Origin: CANHEE01 sp043777755
GTDB taxonomy: Bacteria; Bacteroidota; Bacteroidia; Chitinophagales; Saprospiraceae
Direction of reading: 5' to 3'
Length of the DNA: 7,937 nucleotides
Assembly (NCBI GenBank): GCA_043777755.1
Contig: JAYWHK010000230.1
Location: 1-7,937 of the forward strand
Shown: positions 1 to 6,100 of the stretch, one piece after another
Layout: each line of letters begins with the position of its first letter
Numbering within the stretch: position 1 is the stretch's first letter
Position numbers and translations under genes: made by a program
Notes under the pieces: generated by a model
The model's database searches: none
Told to the model about the DNA's origin: nothing
The model's input: the letters and a program-made list of their open reading frames with translations, nothing else

Positions 1-168
1 CAACTTTTTTTCAGCGTAAACGCTAAAAATGCTATTAATGCTATCCGTGACCTAAGCATAGGTTCATTGGAAGATAAACAAACAGCACTCAGTATGATAG
101 AAAATATTGAAGTAAAAGCATTGAATTTAAAAAAAGAAGTGCAAGTGTACGATAAATTAGCGATTTAA
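1..168 (+). CDS. 3' end of an unidentified protein (partial, C-terminal 55 residues)
   Basis: The frame is open from the first base of the window and stops at TAA 166-168, so only the last 55 residues are visible. The fragment is helical in character, with alternating hydrophobic and charged residues (NAINAIRDLSIGSLEDKQTA, then a Lys/Glu-rich helix ending in YDKLAI). It has no membrane segment or sorting signal. The pattern ALSMIENI...LKKEV is loosely like the last helices of HEAT-repeat proteins, but that is a guess from a short stretch. The gene converges with the haloperoxidase gene and is separated from it by a long inverted repeat. The reading frame is credible because its composition is less A/T-extreme than the following spacer. 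The product cannot be named from this fragment. Confidence 0.6.
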   Translation, partial: QLFFSVNAKNAINAIRDLSIGSLEDKQTALSMIENIEVKALNLKKEVQVYDKLAI

Positions 169-344
169 AATCAACTCTCGTAATTTTATATGTTCCATTT
201 TTACAATTAGTTTTTATGATACAAAAGTAAATATTTTTACAACATTTTTTTATTTTTTTATTTTAAACAATAAAGAAAAGAATATCTGAGTAAAAAAATA
301 TTTCATCAAAAAAGCTGCACCACTTTCGCAATGCAACTTTTCAC

Positions 345-420
345 AATTTTACTGGAGTTCCGACTTTAGTCGGAACAATTAACTTTAAATTCCGATTAAG
401 GTCGGAACTCCAGTAAATTT
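345..420. repeat. REP-like double palindrome between convergent genes; likely bidirectional terminator
   Basis: Two arms (351-375 and 390-414) are reverse complements over 25 bases with two mismatches. The match extends into flanking A/T bases, giving about 345-420 in all. Each arm is itself palindromic: 357-376 is a perfect 9+2+9 hairpin with the core CGACTTTAGTCG (361-372), and 390-407 pairs TTCCGA with TCGGAA. The element can therefore fold either as one long stem or as two side-by-side hairpins. It ends against the haloperoxidase stop codon (419-421) and lies between two convergent 3' ends, a typical place for REP elements and for terminators. The same core recurs at 5005-5016. Confidence 0.85.
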
Positions 421-1801
421 ATTTTTTCCATTTCATAGCATTCACTTTTTTAGCGACACGATAGCCCAAAGCCAAGCCTTCAGTACAATCCATACGGTAA
501 TGAACGCCTATCGGAATACGAGAAAAAGCGTTTTCATCTGCCATAGCATAGAAATTTTTGAAAGTACGAGGCGTTCCAATAAATTCTGTTCTTCCAAAAT
601 GTGAAAAATCAGTCATAGCGTAATTGTTGCCATAAATATCAGTCAAAATCTCACAAGCCGCTGCACCAAAAGTAGAGTGACCAGAAGGATATGCTGGAAA
701 AGGTGGTGTTTTTCCAACACCTTCCGCTGGACACATGATAGAATTCCAATCTTTATCGCCTAAAACACGGCGTATGTAGGACTGTGGACGCTCTAATTTC
801 CAAAAGAATTTTTGATCCCAAGCGGCAATTCCTGCATCACACAATGCCAAACTAATTTTTGAATAGGTCAAAACCGCTGTTTCTAAATTTGGCTTTTTAC
901 GTTCTACCACCTGATTGGCAACGGAAATCCAACGTCCCGCAGGAGTCATCGTCAAACCAGCGCAATCATCACTCCAAAAATCAGCAATCCAACGACCTTC
1001 TTTGTCTTTTCCTGCTTTAACATTCTGAATGGTTACTTGAACTTCTTTTGCTTGCTTGTAAAACTCAGAAGTTGGATTTTCGCTGTAAGGAATAGGCGCA
1101 GGCATTTTCATATCGGCTTTTGTGATGCACATTGGGCGACAATTGCCCCAATTTGGCAATAATGGACTTGTAAAATCAGGAAAAGTACGTGTCCAATCAC
1201 CAAGTTTTGTGCCATCAGGATAATTTTTATCAACAGGATTCAAGTAGGCGTTATGACCAACCAAATCTGTTTTTGAAAAAGTATAAACCGCATCGGCAAC
1301 TTTTTTACCAAAATCTTTTGAACGGTTAAATACGTCCAAAGGCATACGGGCAATCAAACCATCATTGATGCCTTTTTCAAGATTATTTACTAAAGTCAAT
1401 TGTTTTGCTGGCATATTTGGAAAATGCGCCTTCATACTTGTTGCATAACAAGCATTGAGAACAGTTGGCCAGTGGTATTTTTTACCAATTTCGATTTTTG
1501 GTAAGGTCAATCCAGTATAGCTTGGTGCTAAAGATTGATAATTTGTCATACCTGGAACAGCGGCTTCGTAAGCGGCCAATCCAATATAACCCAAAGCACG
1601 AGCTGCTATTGGCGGACGGAAATTTGGCGAAAAACGCTCTACATCAAGGAAAACTTTGTGCCAACCTAAAGCAACATTAGCATCGTAAGAAGCCGTAGTA
1701 TCTGCCAATACTACAGTAGGATCGTCTTTTTTACAAGATGTTACAAACAACTGCAATGCAGTCACAATTAAAAGTAGGCGAAAAATAGAGTTTTTACTCA
1801 T
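419..1801 (-). CDS. Vanadium-dependent haloperoxidase / PAP2-superfamily lipoprotein
   Basis: This 460-residue protein carries the full vanadate-binding signature shared by vanadium haloperoxidases and PAP2 phosphatases. K331-x6-R338-P339 and P372-S-G-H375 are followed by S427-R428-x5-H434-x3-D438, with spacings typical of the family. In this fold H434 would hold the vanadate or phospho-enzyme and H375 would be the acid-base histidine. The long helical N-terminal part before the signature is as in bacterial haloperoxidases, not the short membrane-bound PAP2 phosphatases. Residues 1-22 form a signal peptide with lipobox VTSC (C23), so it is a lipoprotein. The KKDD after C23 resembles the Bacteroidota surface-export signal, suggesting it faces the medium. 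Expected chemistry is H2O2-dependent halide oxidation, but a secreted acid phosphatase cannot be excluded; halide specificity is not readable. The start is ATG 1801, directly before the signal peptide. The gene stands alone with its own promoter. Confidence 0.92.
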   Translation of the reverse strand: MSKNSIFRLLLIVTALQLFVTSCKKDDPTVVLADTTASYDANVALGWHKVFLDVERFSPNFRPPIAARALGYIGLAAYEAAVPGMTNYQSLAPSYTGLTLPKIEIGKKYHWPTVLNACYATSMKAHFPNMPAKQLTLVNNLEKGINDGLIARMPLDVFNRSKDFGKKVADAVYTFSKTDLVGHNAYLNPVDKNYPDGTKLGDWTRTFPDFTSPLLPNWGNCRPMCITKADMKMPAPIPYSENPTSEFYKQAKEVQVTIQNVKAGKDKEGRWIADFWSDDCAGLTMTPAGRWISVANQVVERKKPNLETAVLTYSKISLALCDAGIAAWDQKFFWKLERPQSYIRRVLGDKDWNSIMCPAEGVGKTPPFPAYPSGHSTFGAAACEILTDIYGNNYAMTDFSHFGRTEFIGTPRTFKNFYAMADENAFSRIPIGVHYRMDCTEGLALGYRVAKKVNAMKWKK

Positions 1802-2136
1802 TGCGTAAGTTTTTGAAAAAAATCAGTGATTTTTTTGATTTTTAATTAAAAAATAAAATCTAAAAGAGAGTGATTTCCAAAAAGGGAGGAATGTTTGGAT
1901 GAGAGTGCGTACAAATAATGTCACAAAGATACAAGTATTTAGTTTAAAAAGTCAAGTATTTTTTTAAAATAAATTTTTTTCATGAAAATGTGACAGTGAT
2001 ATATGCACAATAAATATTCGTTATTGGAGATTAAGATATTGCAAATACAGGGTATTCAACGTTTTGCTTTCTATTTAATTTGAATAGTAAAAAGCCTTTT
2101 TTGAATAATTTTTTTCATTTTAACATAAAAAAACCT
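1802..2136. other. Non-coding divergent spacer between the haloperoxidase and nuclease-like genes
   Basis: This stretch is very A/T-rich and I see no gene in it. It holds the haloperoxidase leader (1802-about 1917) and its promoter (1924-1955), then about 180 bases without a clear signal except a weak CAATAA/TTATTG inverted repeat at 2008-2026. The frame that opens with TTG at 2080 is most likely untranslated up to 2160. Confidence 0.7.
1924..1955 (-). promoter_or_regulatory. Bacteroidota-type promoter for the haloperoxidase gene
   Basis: Read on the minus strand, TTGAC (1955-1951) is followed after 21 bases (counted from the TTG) by TATCTTTG (1931-1924). This matches the Bacteroidota consensus TTTG-N19-21-TAnnTTTG. 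Transcription would start near 1917, giving a leader of about 115 nt before the ATG at 1801. Confidence 0.7.
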
Positions 2137-2144
2137 TATCTTTG
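2137..2144 (+). promoter_or_regulatory. -7 box upstream of the PD-(D/E)XK gene
   Basis: TATCTTTG matches the TAnnTTTG consensus exactly. It lies 16 bases before the ATG at 2161, so transcription would start about 10 nt before the start codon and the leader would be very short. No clear -33 TTG is found at the usual distance. The box lies inside the upstream extension of the reading frame, which argues for the start at 2161. Confidence 0.6.
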
Positions 2145-2160
2145 TAGTAAATTTTATAAA

Positions 2161-2805
2161 ATGAGAAAAATAAAAGATAATAAATTAGATTTATTAGAAC
2201 CTACACTGGTAACCACATTAGATTTGGAGAGAGTTTATGAAAACACACCATTAATGGAGGCTTGGCTTTCGGCAAATGGAGAACTTAATGAGTTTGATAA
2301 AATATTACTCAATGAAATTATAGCTAAACTGGTAAGAAATGTAGATGCTTGGAATGAAGAAGAATTAAAAATGAATTTTATCAGTTTTATTATATTCTTA
2401 GCTCGTTATGATGAGCCAATTCGCACTTATTATGACAGGGAAATGAGCGCAAAAATTGGAGAATATACCCTGCTTTGCAAAGCCGATATGCTGCTCTCTA
2501 AAGGTTTTGGAGAACTCATTCAAACACCCTACTTTTTTTTACACGAATATAAAAGAGAAAAGAAATATTCTGGCGACCCAGTTGGGCAAATGTTGGGCGG
2601 AATGTTGATTAGTCAAGCAAAGAATAACAATGGAAAACCCATGTATGGTTGCTATGTGCAAGGTCGATTTTGGTTTTTTTCTATTTTAATAGACAAACAA
2701 TATGTTATTAGCGAAGCATTTGATTCTACAAAAATCATTGAAACTCAAAAAATAATCATGATTTTAAGAAAAATGAAAGAATTGATACACAATACCTTGA
2801 TGTAA
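2161..2805 (+). CDS. PD-(D/E)XK nuclease-superfamily protein, stand-alone
   Basis: The 214-residue product has the order of conserved elements of a PD-(D/E)XK nuclease core. An acidic helix (W64-N-E-E-E-L) is followed by a strand with D109 (CKADMLL), then FLHEYKREK with E129-x-K131. After these come a Q143-MLGGML helix and the strand pair MYGCYVQGRFWFF (161-173). D109, E129 and K131 would be the metal-binding and catalytic residues, and all are present. There is no DNA-binding, helicase or methylase domain and no partner gene, so its target is unknown. It could be a solitary nuclease of a Bacteroidota-expanded family, or a domain reused for another role. No signal peptide is seen, so it should be cytoplasmic. 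The frame continues upstream to a TTG at 2080, but a TATCTTTG promoter box at 2137-2144 makes ATG 2161 the better start. Confidence 0.72.
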   Translation: MRKIKDNKLDLLEPTLVTTLDLERVYENTPLMEAWLSANGELNEFDKILLNEIIAKLVRNVDAWNEEELKMNFISFIIFLARYDEPIRTYYDREMSAKIGEYTLLCKADMLLSKGFGELIQTPYFFLHEYKREKKYSGDPVGQMLGGMLISQAKNNNGKPMYGCYVQGRFWFFSILIDKQYVISEAFDSTKIIETQKIIMILRKMKELIHNTLM

Positions 2806-2861
2806 GTAGTTGTAAGTAGTTGTAAGTCAATAAGTCGTAAGTCAATAAGTCGTAAGTCTTG
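2801..2861. repeat. Short tandem repeat built on GTAAGT at the end of the nuclease-like gene
   Basis: Two copies of TGTAAGTAGT (2801-2810, 2811-2820) are followed by two copies of GTAAGTCAATAAGTC (2822-2836, 2837-2851) and a partial copy (2852-2861). GTAAGT thus recurs at 2802, 2812, 2822, 2837 and 2852, with steps of 10, 10, 15 and 15. The TAA of the first unit is the stop codon of the nuclease-like gene. GTCGTAA (2849-2855) can also pair with TTACGAC (2874-2880). Confidence 0.85.
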
Positions 2862-2905
2862 AATACGAATAGTTTACGACATTATTTATTTAGCGGATAT
2901 TACTT

Positions 2906-2950
2906 AAAGAGCGCAAGTTTTGGTAGATACCAAAAACTTGCGCTCTTTTT
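2906..2950. terminator. Strong intrinsic terminator between convergent genes
   Basis: The left arm 2906-2924 (AAAGAGCGCAAG...GGT) pairs with 2929-2948 across a 4-base loop (AGAT), with a single bulged T. The stem is about 19 bp and its GC-rich part is GAGCGCAAG. On the plus strand it runs into TTTTT (2946-2950), the form of a rho-independent terminator for the nuclease-like gene. It lies just past the stop of the convergent minus-strand gene (2956), and the A-rich base of the left arm would give U's on that strand too, so it may serve both. Confidence 0.88.
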
Positions 2951-2955
2951 ATTTT

Positions 2956-4770
2956 CTAAAAATCATTCCTCCGATTCGCTACATTTACCCTAATTCCCGC
3001 ACCAATATAATTGGTAAGTTGATTACGAGAAGCGATGGCACTGTCTTTTTTTCTATAAAAATAATGAACATCTGCAAAAACATTGTGAAAAAGCTGGTAA
3101 CTTACATCTACACCAAGCATCATAATATCGCTACGAATGCCTTGTCCTATGAAATTTCCAAACTCATTTGGACGAGTATTGTAATTTTTACTAATAATCT
3201 GCCCGTAACTTCTGCTTGTCATACTGCTATCTTCGCCTGTCAAAATTTTAATAAAACGAGCATCAATCACTAATTTTTGAGAAGGCTGATAACGAACTTT
3301 TGCAATAAATTCTTTAAAATTTGCGCCAATCGGGTGCGCCAATGGCTGATTGCTATTTTGATAGTTGGTATATTCTGAAAAATGCGAGAATGTATAAGGT
3401 CGCACTGAATTGTATTCTATTTGCGCATCTAAATGGTCAATTCCTGCAACATCAATATATTTTAAACCCGTTTGAATCGCATATTTGTTCGCCCACCAAC
3501 CTTTGGGCGTATCGCCCTTCGGAAAAAGGTATGCCAAGTTAAATTCGTCTAAAGTGAACTGTCCATAAAGACTAAAACGATTAAGAAAATTCCATTTTCC
3601 TTGTGCGCCAACCAAAACATTGTCCGAACTACTATTCAAATATTCTACGCTTCTGTAAAAAATAATTGGATTGAAATAATTGATGTCCCAACCTTTGTTT
3701 GGTCTATTACCATACATAACGCTTTCAAAAAGTCCAAAACTCAAATTTTTTGTAATATTATAACTAAAAAAGTGTGTCGCCAAATGCTTTTTTTCCAAAC
3801 CACTTGCACCATTGAAAAAGCCACCAGAGCGCATCTCTGTAAAAAGATTCTGATATTGAAATTTTCCAAAGCGTGTATTGAGCTTGAAATACAAGTGATT
3901 TGGCCCATAATCAGACAAAATCATGGAGCGCATACCATCTCCAATCGAGGATTGTCCATGACCAAATTGAAAACCGATGTGTTTGGTTACATTAAATCCA
4001 ACATAACCGTTGGCGATGGAATAATCGTAACCATTGATTCTTTTACTCAAAGAACTTGCAAAATTTTTGTAAATATTAGCACCAGGAACACTGTTATCTC
4101 TCACAGCTCGTTCATTGATGTATGGCGCAAAACCCGCTTGCGTTTCCAATACATTGGCATAAAAATATACCCTATCGTCGATACCACCACGCAATTCTAA
4201 ACCCCTTTGATTGAAAAACTGAATATTGCTGTCTTTTGTATCTTTAAAATATTTGACATTAAAAATTGGATTGACACGAATATGTACGTCTTTTTTATCC
4301 AATTGGAAAAAATTCGCTGGCGTTTTATAAAAATATTTCAAAATTGGCTTGCGCTCAATATAACGGTTGTTTTTTCCACTTGCTTCCATTTGCGAACCAA
4401 GTTTGCGAACCGAATCATCGTCTTCAAAAGCGATTTTTTCTTGGTTTCCCATCAAAGTTGTTGCCTTTTCTGGCTGATTCAACCATTCATTGTTGTCTTT
4501 GAAAAGCCAAAAAAGGTCTTGTCGGTCACGGCTCGAAAGGTTCAAACGGCTTGTGTCCAAACTAATCGCATACTTGATAACTTCACCTCTCAAAAAAGGT
4601 TTCAAACCCGTTCCGATGCTGTACGGACGACCAGATTTTATCTCCAAACGGTCTATAATATGGTAAGCCTCACTACCTAATGGAATTATTGTACCTTGTG
4701 CAAAAGTATTTTTTTGTAAAAATAAAAAAAATAAAATGCTTATAATGAGTATTTTATGTATTTTTTTCAT
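2956..4770 (-). CDS. Outer-membrane beta-barrel protein, Wzi (capsule assembly)-like
   Basis: This 604-residue protein starts with a signal peptide (1-24, cleavage after TFA before Q25) and ends in amphipathic strands closing on a terminal Phe (GAGIRVNVANRRNDF), as expected for an outer-membrane barrel. After a 150-residue N-terminal region (AYHIIDRLEIKSGRP at 35-49, then a charged helix around 81-97), alternating strands run to the end. The stretches GDGMRSMILSDYGPN (277-291) and FNPIIFYRSVEYLNSSSDNV (366-385), followed by YGQFTLDEF (402-410), resemble Wzi-family capsule-assembly proteins, which also include proteins annotated as gliding protein RemB in this phylum. Wzi anchors capsular polysaccharide at the cell surface in enterobacteria; here that role is inferred. 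No polysaccharide genes are adjacent. ATG 4770 fits the signal peptide and no other start is plausible. Confidence 0.75.
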   Translation of the reverse strand: MKKIHKILIISILFFLFLQKNTFAQGTIIPLGSEAYHIIDRLEIKSGRPYSIGTGLKPFLRGEVIKYAISLDTSRLNLSSRDRQDLFWLFKDNNEWLNQPEKATTLMGNQEKIAFEDDDSVRKLGSQMEASGKNNRYIERKPILKYFYKTPANFFQLDKKDVHIRVNPIFNVKYFKDTKDSNIQFFNQRGLELRGGIDDRVYFYANVLETQAGFAPYINERAVRDNSVPGANIYKNFASSLSKRINGYDYSIANGYVGFNVTKHIGFQFGHGQSSIGDGMRSMILSDYGPNHLYFKLNTRFGKFQYQNLFTEMRSGGFFNGASGLEKKHLATHFFSYNITKNLSFGLFESVMYGNRPNKGWDINYFNPIIFYRSVEYLNSSSDNVLVGAQGKWNFLNRFSLYGQFTLDEFNLAYLFPKGDTPKGWWANKYAIQTGLKYIDVAGIDHLDAQIEYNSVRPYTFSHFSEYTNYQNSNQPLAHPIGANFKEFIAKVRYQPSQKLVIDARFIKILTGEDSSMTSRSYGQIISKNYNTRPNEFGNFIGQGIRSDIMMLGVDVSYQLFHNVFADVHYFYRKKDSAIASRNQLTNYIGAGIRVNVANRRNDF

Positions 4771-4881
4771 GAAATTAAAAAGTAAATTGAGTTTTTTTTG
4801 AAATGTAAAATCTTTAATAAAATGTATTTGATTGCTAAATTGGTCATTCTAAAATCTTATTTTTTTGAAAAAATAATTTTG

Positions 4882-4889
4882 CAAAGGTA
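4882..4889 (-). promoter_or_regulatory. -7 box for the Wzi-like gene
   Basis: The minus strand reads TACCTTTG, an exact TAnnTTTG match, 112 bases upstream of ATG 4770. A convincing TTG is missing at the -33 position, where the sequence is T/A-rich, so this is a weaker call than the haloperoxidase promoter. Confidence 0.5.
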
Positions 4890-4907
4890 GCTTTTTTTAA
4901 AGAGTGA

Positions 4908-4942
4908 TTTTGATATGCTCACAATTTTTTGTTGTAATTTTG
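4908..4942 (+). promoter_or_regulatory. Promoter for the FemAB-like GNAT gene
   Basis: TAATTTTG (4935-4942) fits the TAnnTTTG -7 consensus, with TTTTG (4908-4912) 22 bases upstream as a -33 element. The predicted start near 4949 gives a leader of about 90 nt that contains the whole inverted repeat 4956-5024. The divergent -7 box of the Wzi-like gene is only 45 bases away. Confidence 0.55.
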
Positions 4943-4955
4943 CATTTTAAAACCT

Positions 4956-5024
4956 TGTAAGGGCGACTTTATTCGCACACGCTACGTTAAAAGCGTAGGA
5001 GGTGCGACTAAAGTCGCCCTTACA
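4956..5024. repeat. REP-like double palindrome in the leader of the GNAT gene
   Basis: Arms 4956-4978 and 5002-5024 are reverse complements over 23 bases with one mismatch (T4972). The 23-base interior holds a small stem, CTACG (4982-4986) with CGTAG (4994-4998). The right arm contains a perfect palindrome, GCGACTAAAGTCGC (5004-5017). Its 12-base core CGACTAAAGTCG (5005-5016) is the reverse complement of the core at 361-372, so the two elements belong to one repeat family with different flanks. The element ends 14 bases before the GNAT start codon and would form a very stable hairpin in the mRNA. Confidence 0.85.
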
Positions 5025-5038
5025 GCTGCCAAAAATTC

Positions 5039-5968
5039 ATGTCAAAATTCATTTACCAGGAACTTTGTGCTTCGCAAAACCTCCCAATTTTCATGCAAGA
5101 TTGGTGGCTTGATGCTTTGTGTGGAGAAAACTGGCAACCCATCATCGTTTTTGACAAAGAAAATAAACCAGAAGCGGCAATGGTTTACCATTGGAAAAAA
5201 AAATATGGTTTTACTTTTTTGTTGCCGCCGCCGCTGACACCTATCATGGGCGCATGGTTTCGCTACCCTACTCAAGCTCAAAAACAACACAGCATTTATC
5301 ACCACGAAATGAAATTGACAGATGCGCTGATTGATGAACTTCCAAACGCTGTATTTACTATAACACAATTAGGACTGAACTTTGACAATTGGTTGCCGTT
5401 TATGTGGCGAGGTTTTAAGCAAAGAACAAGATATACTTTTTTGATTGAAAATTTAGGTGATTTTGATGGCGTTTTGGCAAATTTTAGCGAAAATGTAAAG
5501 CGAAATCTAAAAAAAGGAAAGAATTTGACTGTTTCTGAAAGCGATGATGTGAAAATATTGTATGATTTGGCACAGTCTTCTATGCAACGCAATGGTTCTC
5601 AGCTGAATTTTTCTTTTGATACCCTAAATTTGTTATATTTAAACATAAAAGCGCAAAATTCGGGTCAAATTTTTCAAATAACAAATGAAAACAAGGAAGT
5701 TTTGGCAAGTGCGCTGATTGTTTGGGACAAAGAAAAGGCTTATTTCTTGGTGGCTGGCGACAACCGCAAAAACATGAGTGCAAGCACTGTTTTGATTCAT
5801 TTTATTTTAGAAAAAATGTCAAAAAAAGCCATACAAACCTTTGATTTTGAAGGAAGTATGGTAGCACCTATTGCTAATTTTTACCGTTCTTTTGGGGCAA
5901 AAGCACAAACATATCATTTGATTTTTAAAGGAAGGAATAGGTTTTGGGCAATGTTTTTTCCTTTGTAA
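5039..5968 (+). CDS. FemAB-like GNAT acyl/aminoacyl transferase
   Basis: This 309-residue soluble protein looks like the FemAB/GNAT-type acyltransferases common in Bacteroidota. Recognisable blocks are DWW (21-23), the P-rich strand LLPPPLTPIMG (61-71), NWLPFMWRGFKQRTRYTF (117-134) and the basic helix NVKRNLKKG (152-160). They continue with the core strands ALIVWDKEKAYFLVAG (225-240) and the signature FDFEGSM (268-274) followed by FYRSFGA (281-287). Length and block order fit an intact enzyme. Fem proteins add amino acids to peptidoglycan precursors from aminoacyl-tRNA, while other members of the fold use acyl-CoA. Neither donor nor acceptor can be read here, and no cell-wall gene is adjacent. 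There is no signal peptide, so it acts in the cytoplasm. ATG 5039 is the only start compatible with the N-terminal block; no Shine-Dalgarno sequence precedes it at normal spacing. Confidence 0.8.
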   Translation: MSKFIYQELCASQNLPIFMQDWWLDALCGENWQPIIVFDKENKPEAAMVYHWKKKYGFTFLLPPPLTPIMGAWFRYPTQAQKQHSIYHHEMKLTDALIDELPNAVFTITQLGLNFDNWLPFMWRGFKQRTRYTFLIENLGDFDGVLANFSENVKRNLKKGKNLTVSESDDVKILYDLAQSSMQRNGSQLNFSFDTLNLLYLNIKAQNSGQIFQITNENKEVLASALIVWDKEKAYFLVAGDNRKNMSASTVLIHFILEKMSKKAIQTFDFEGSMVAPIANFYRSFGAKAQTYHLIFKGRNRFWAMFFPL

Positions 5969-6080
5969 TGTATTTGTTCTACAATTTACACCACAAAAAC
6001 TCTAAATCACTCTTGTAAAAAGAAAAAACTCGCAATCTTCCACGAACCGAAGCCCACGATGCCTAAATCAAAGAATACTG

Positions 6081-6100
6081 ATTGCAGTTTTTACTGCAAT
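6081..6100. repeat. Perfect palindrome across the stop codon of the T9SS gene; possible terminator
   Basis: ATTGCAGT (6081-6088), loop TTTT (6089-6092) and ACTGCAAT (6093-6100) form a perfect 8-bp hairpin. The stop codon of the minus-strand T9SS gene (6091-6093) sits at the loop, and the palindrome encodes its last residues, Leu-Gln. The same ACTGCAA/TTGCAGT half-sites occur in several copies upstream of this gene (7483-7703). It lies between convergent genes; without a U-run it is a weak intrinsic terminator. Confidence 0.75.

Noticed and set aside
222..229. CAAAAGTA, a minus-strand TAnnTTTG match in the spacer after the first gene
   Set aside because: There is no -33 element at a suitable distance, and it would transcribe antisense into a gene end.
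1883..1967. Small plus-strand frame (22 codons from ATG 1899) after a purine-rich AGGGAGGA
   Set aside because: It lies in the leader and promoter of the minus-strand haloperoxidase gene, is short and shows no protein-like features.
2080..2160. N-terminal extension of the nuclease-like protein from a TTG start
   Set aside because: A consensus -7 box lies inside it, the residues are low-complexity, and ATG 2161 is better placed.
2801..2880. CRISPR-like array after the nuclease gene
   Set aside because: The units are 10-15 bases and directly adjacent with no unique spacers, so it is a simple tandem repeat.
3601..4680. Long plus-strand frames (199 and 157 residues) opposite the Wzi-like gene
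   Set aside because: They are antisense shadows; the minus frame has the signal peptide, barrel pattern and family motifs.
4997..5003. AGGAGGT, a perfect Shine-Dalgarno-like string before the GNAT gene
   Set aside because: It is about 35 bases from the ATG, has no in-frame start at a suitable distance and lies in the hairpin; Bacteroidota rarely use such sites.
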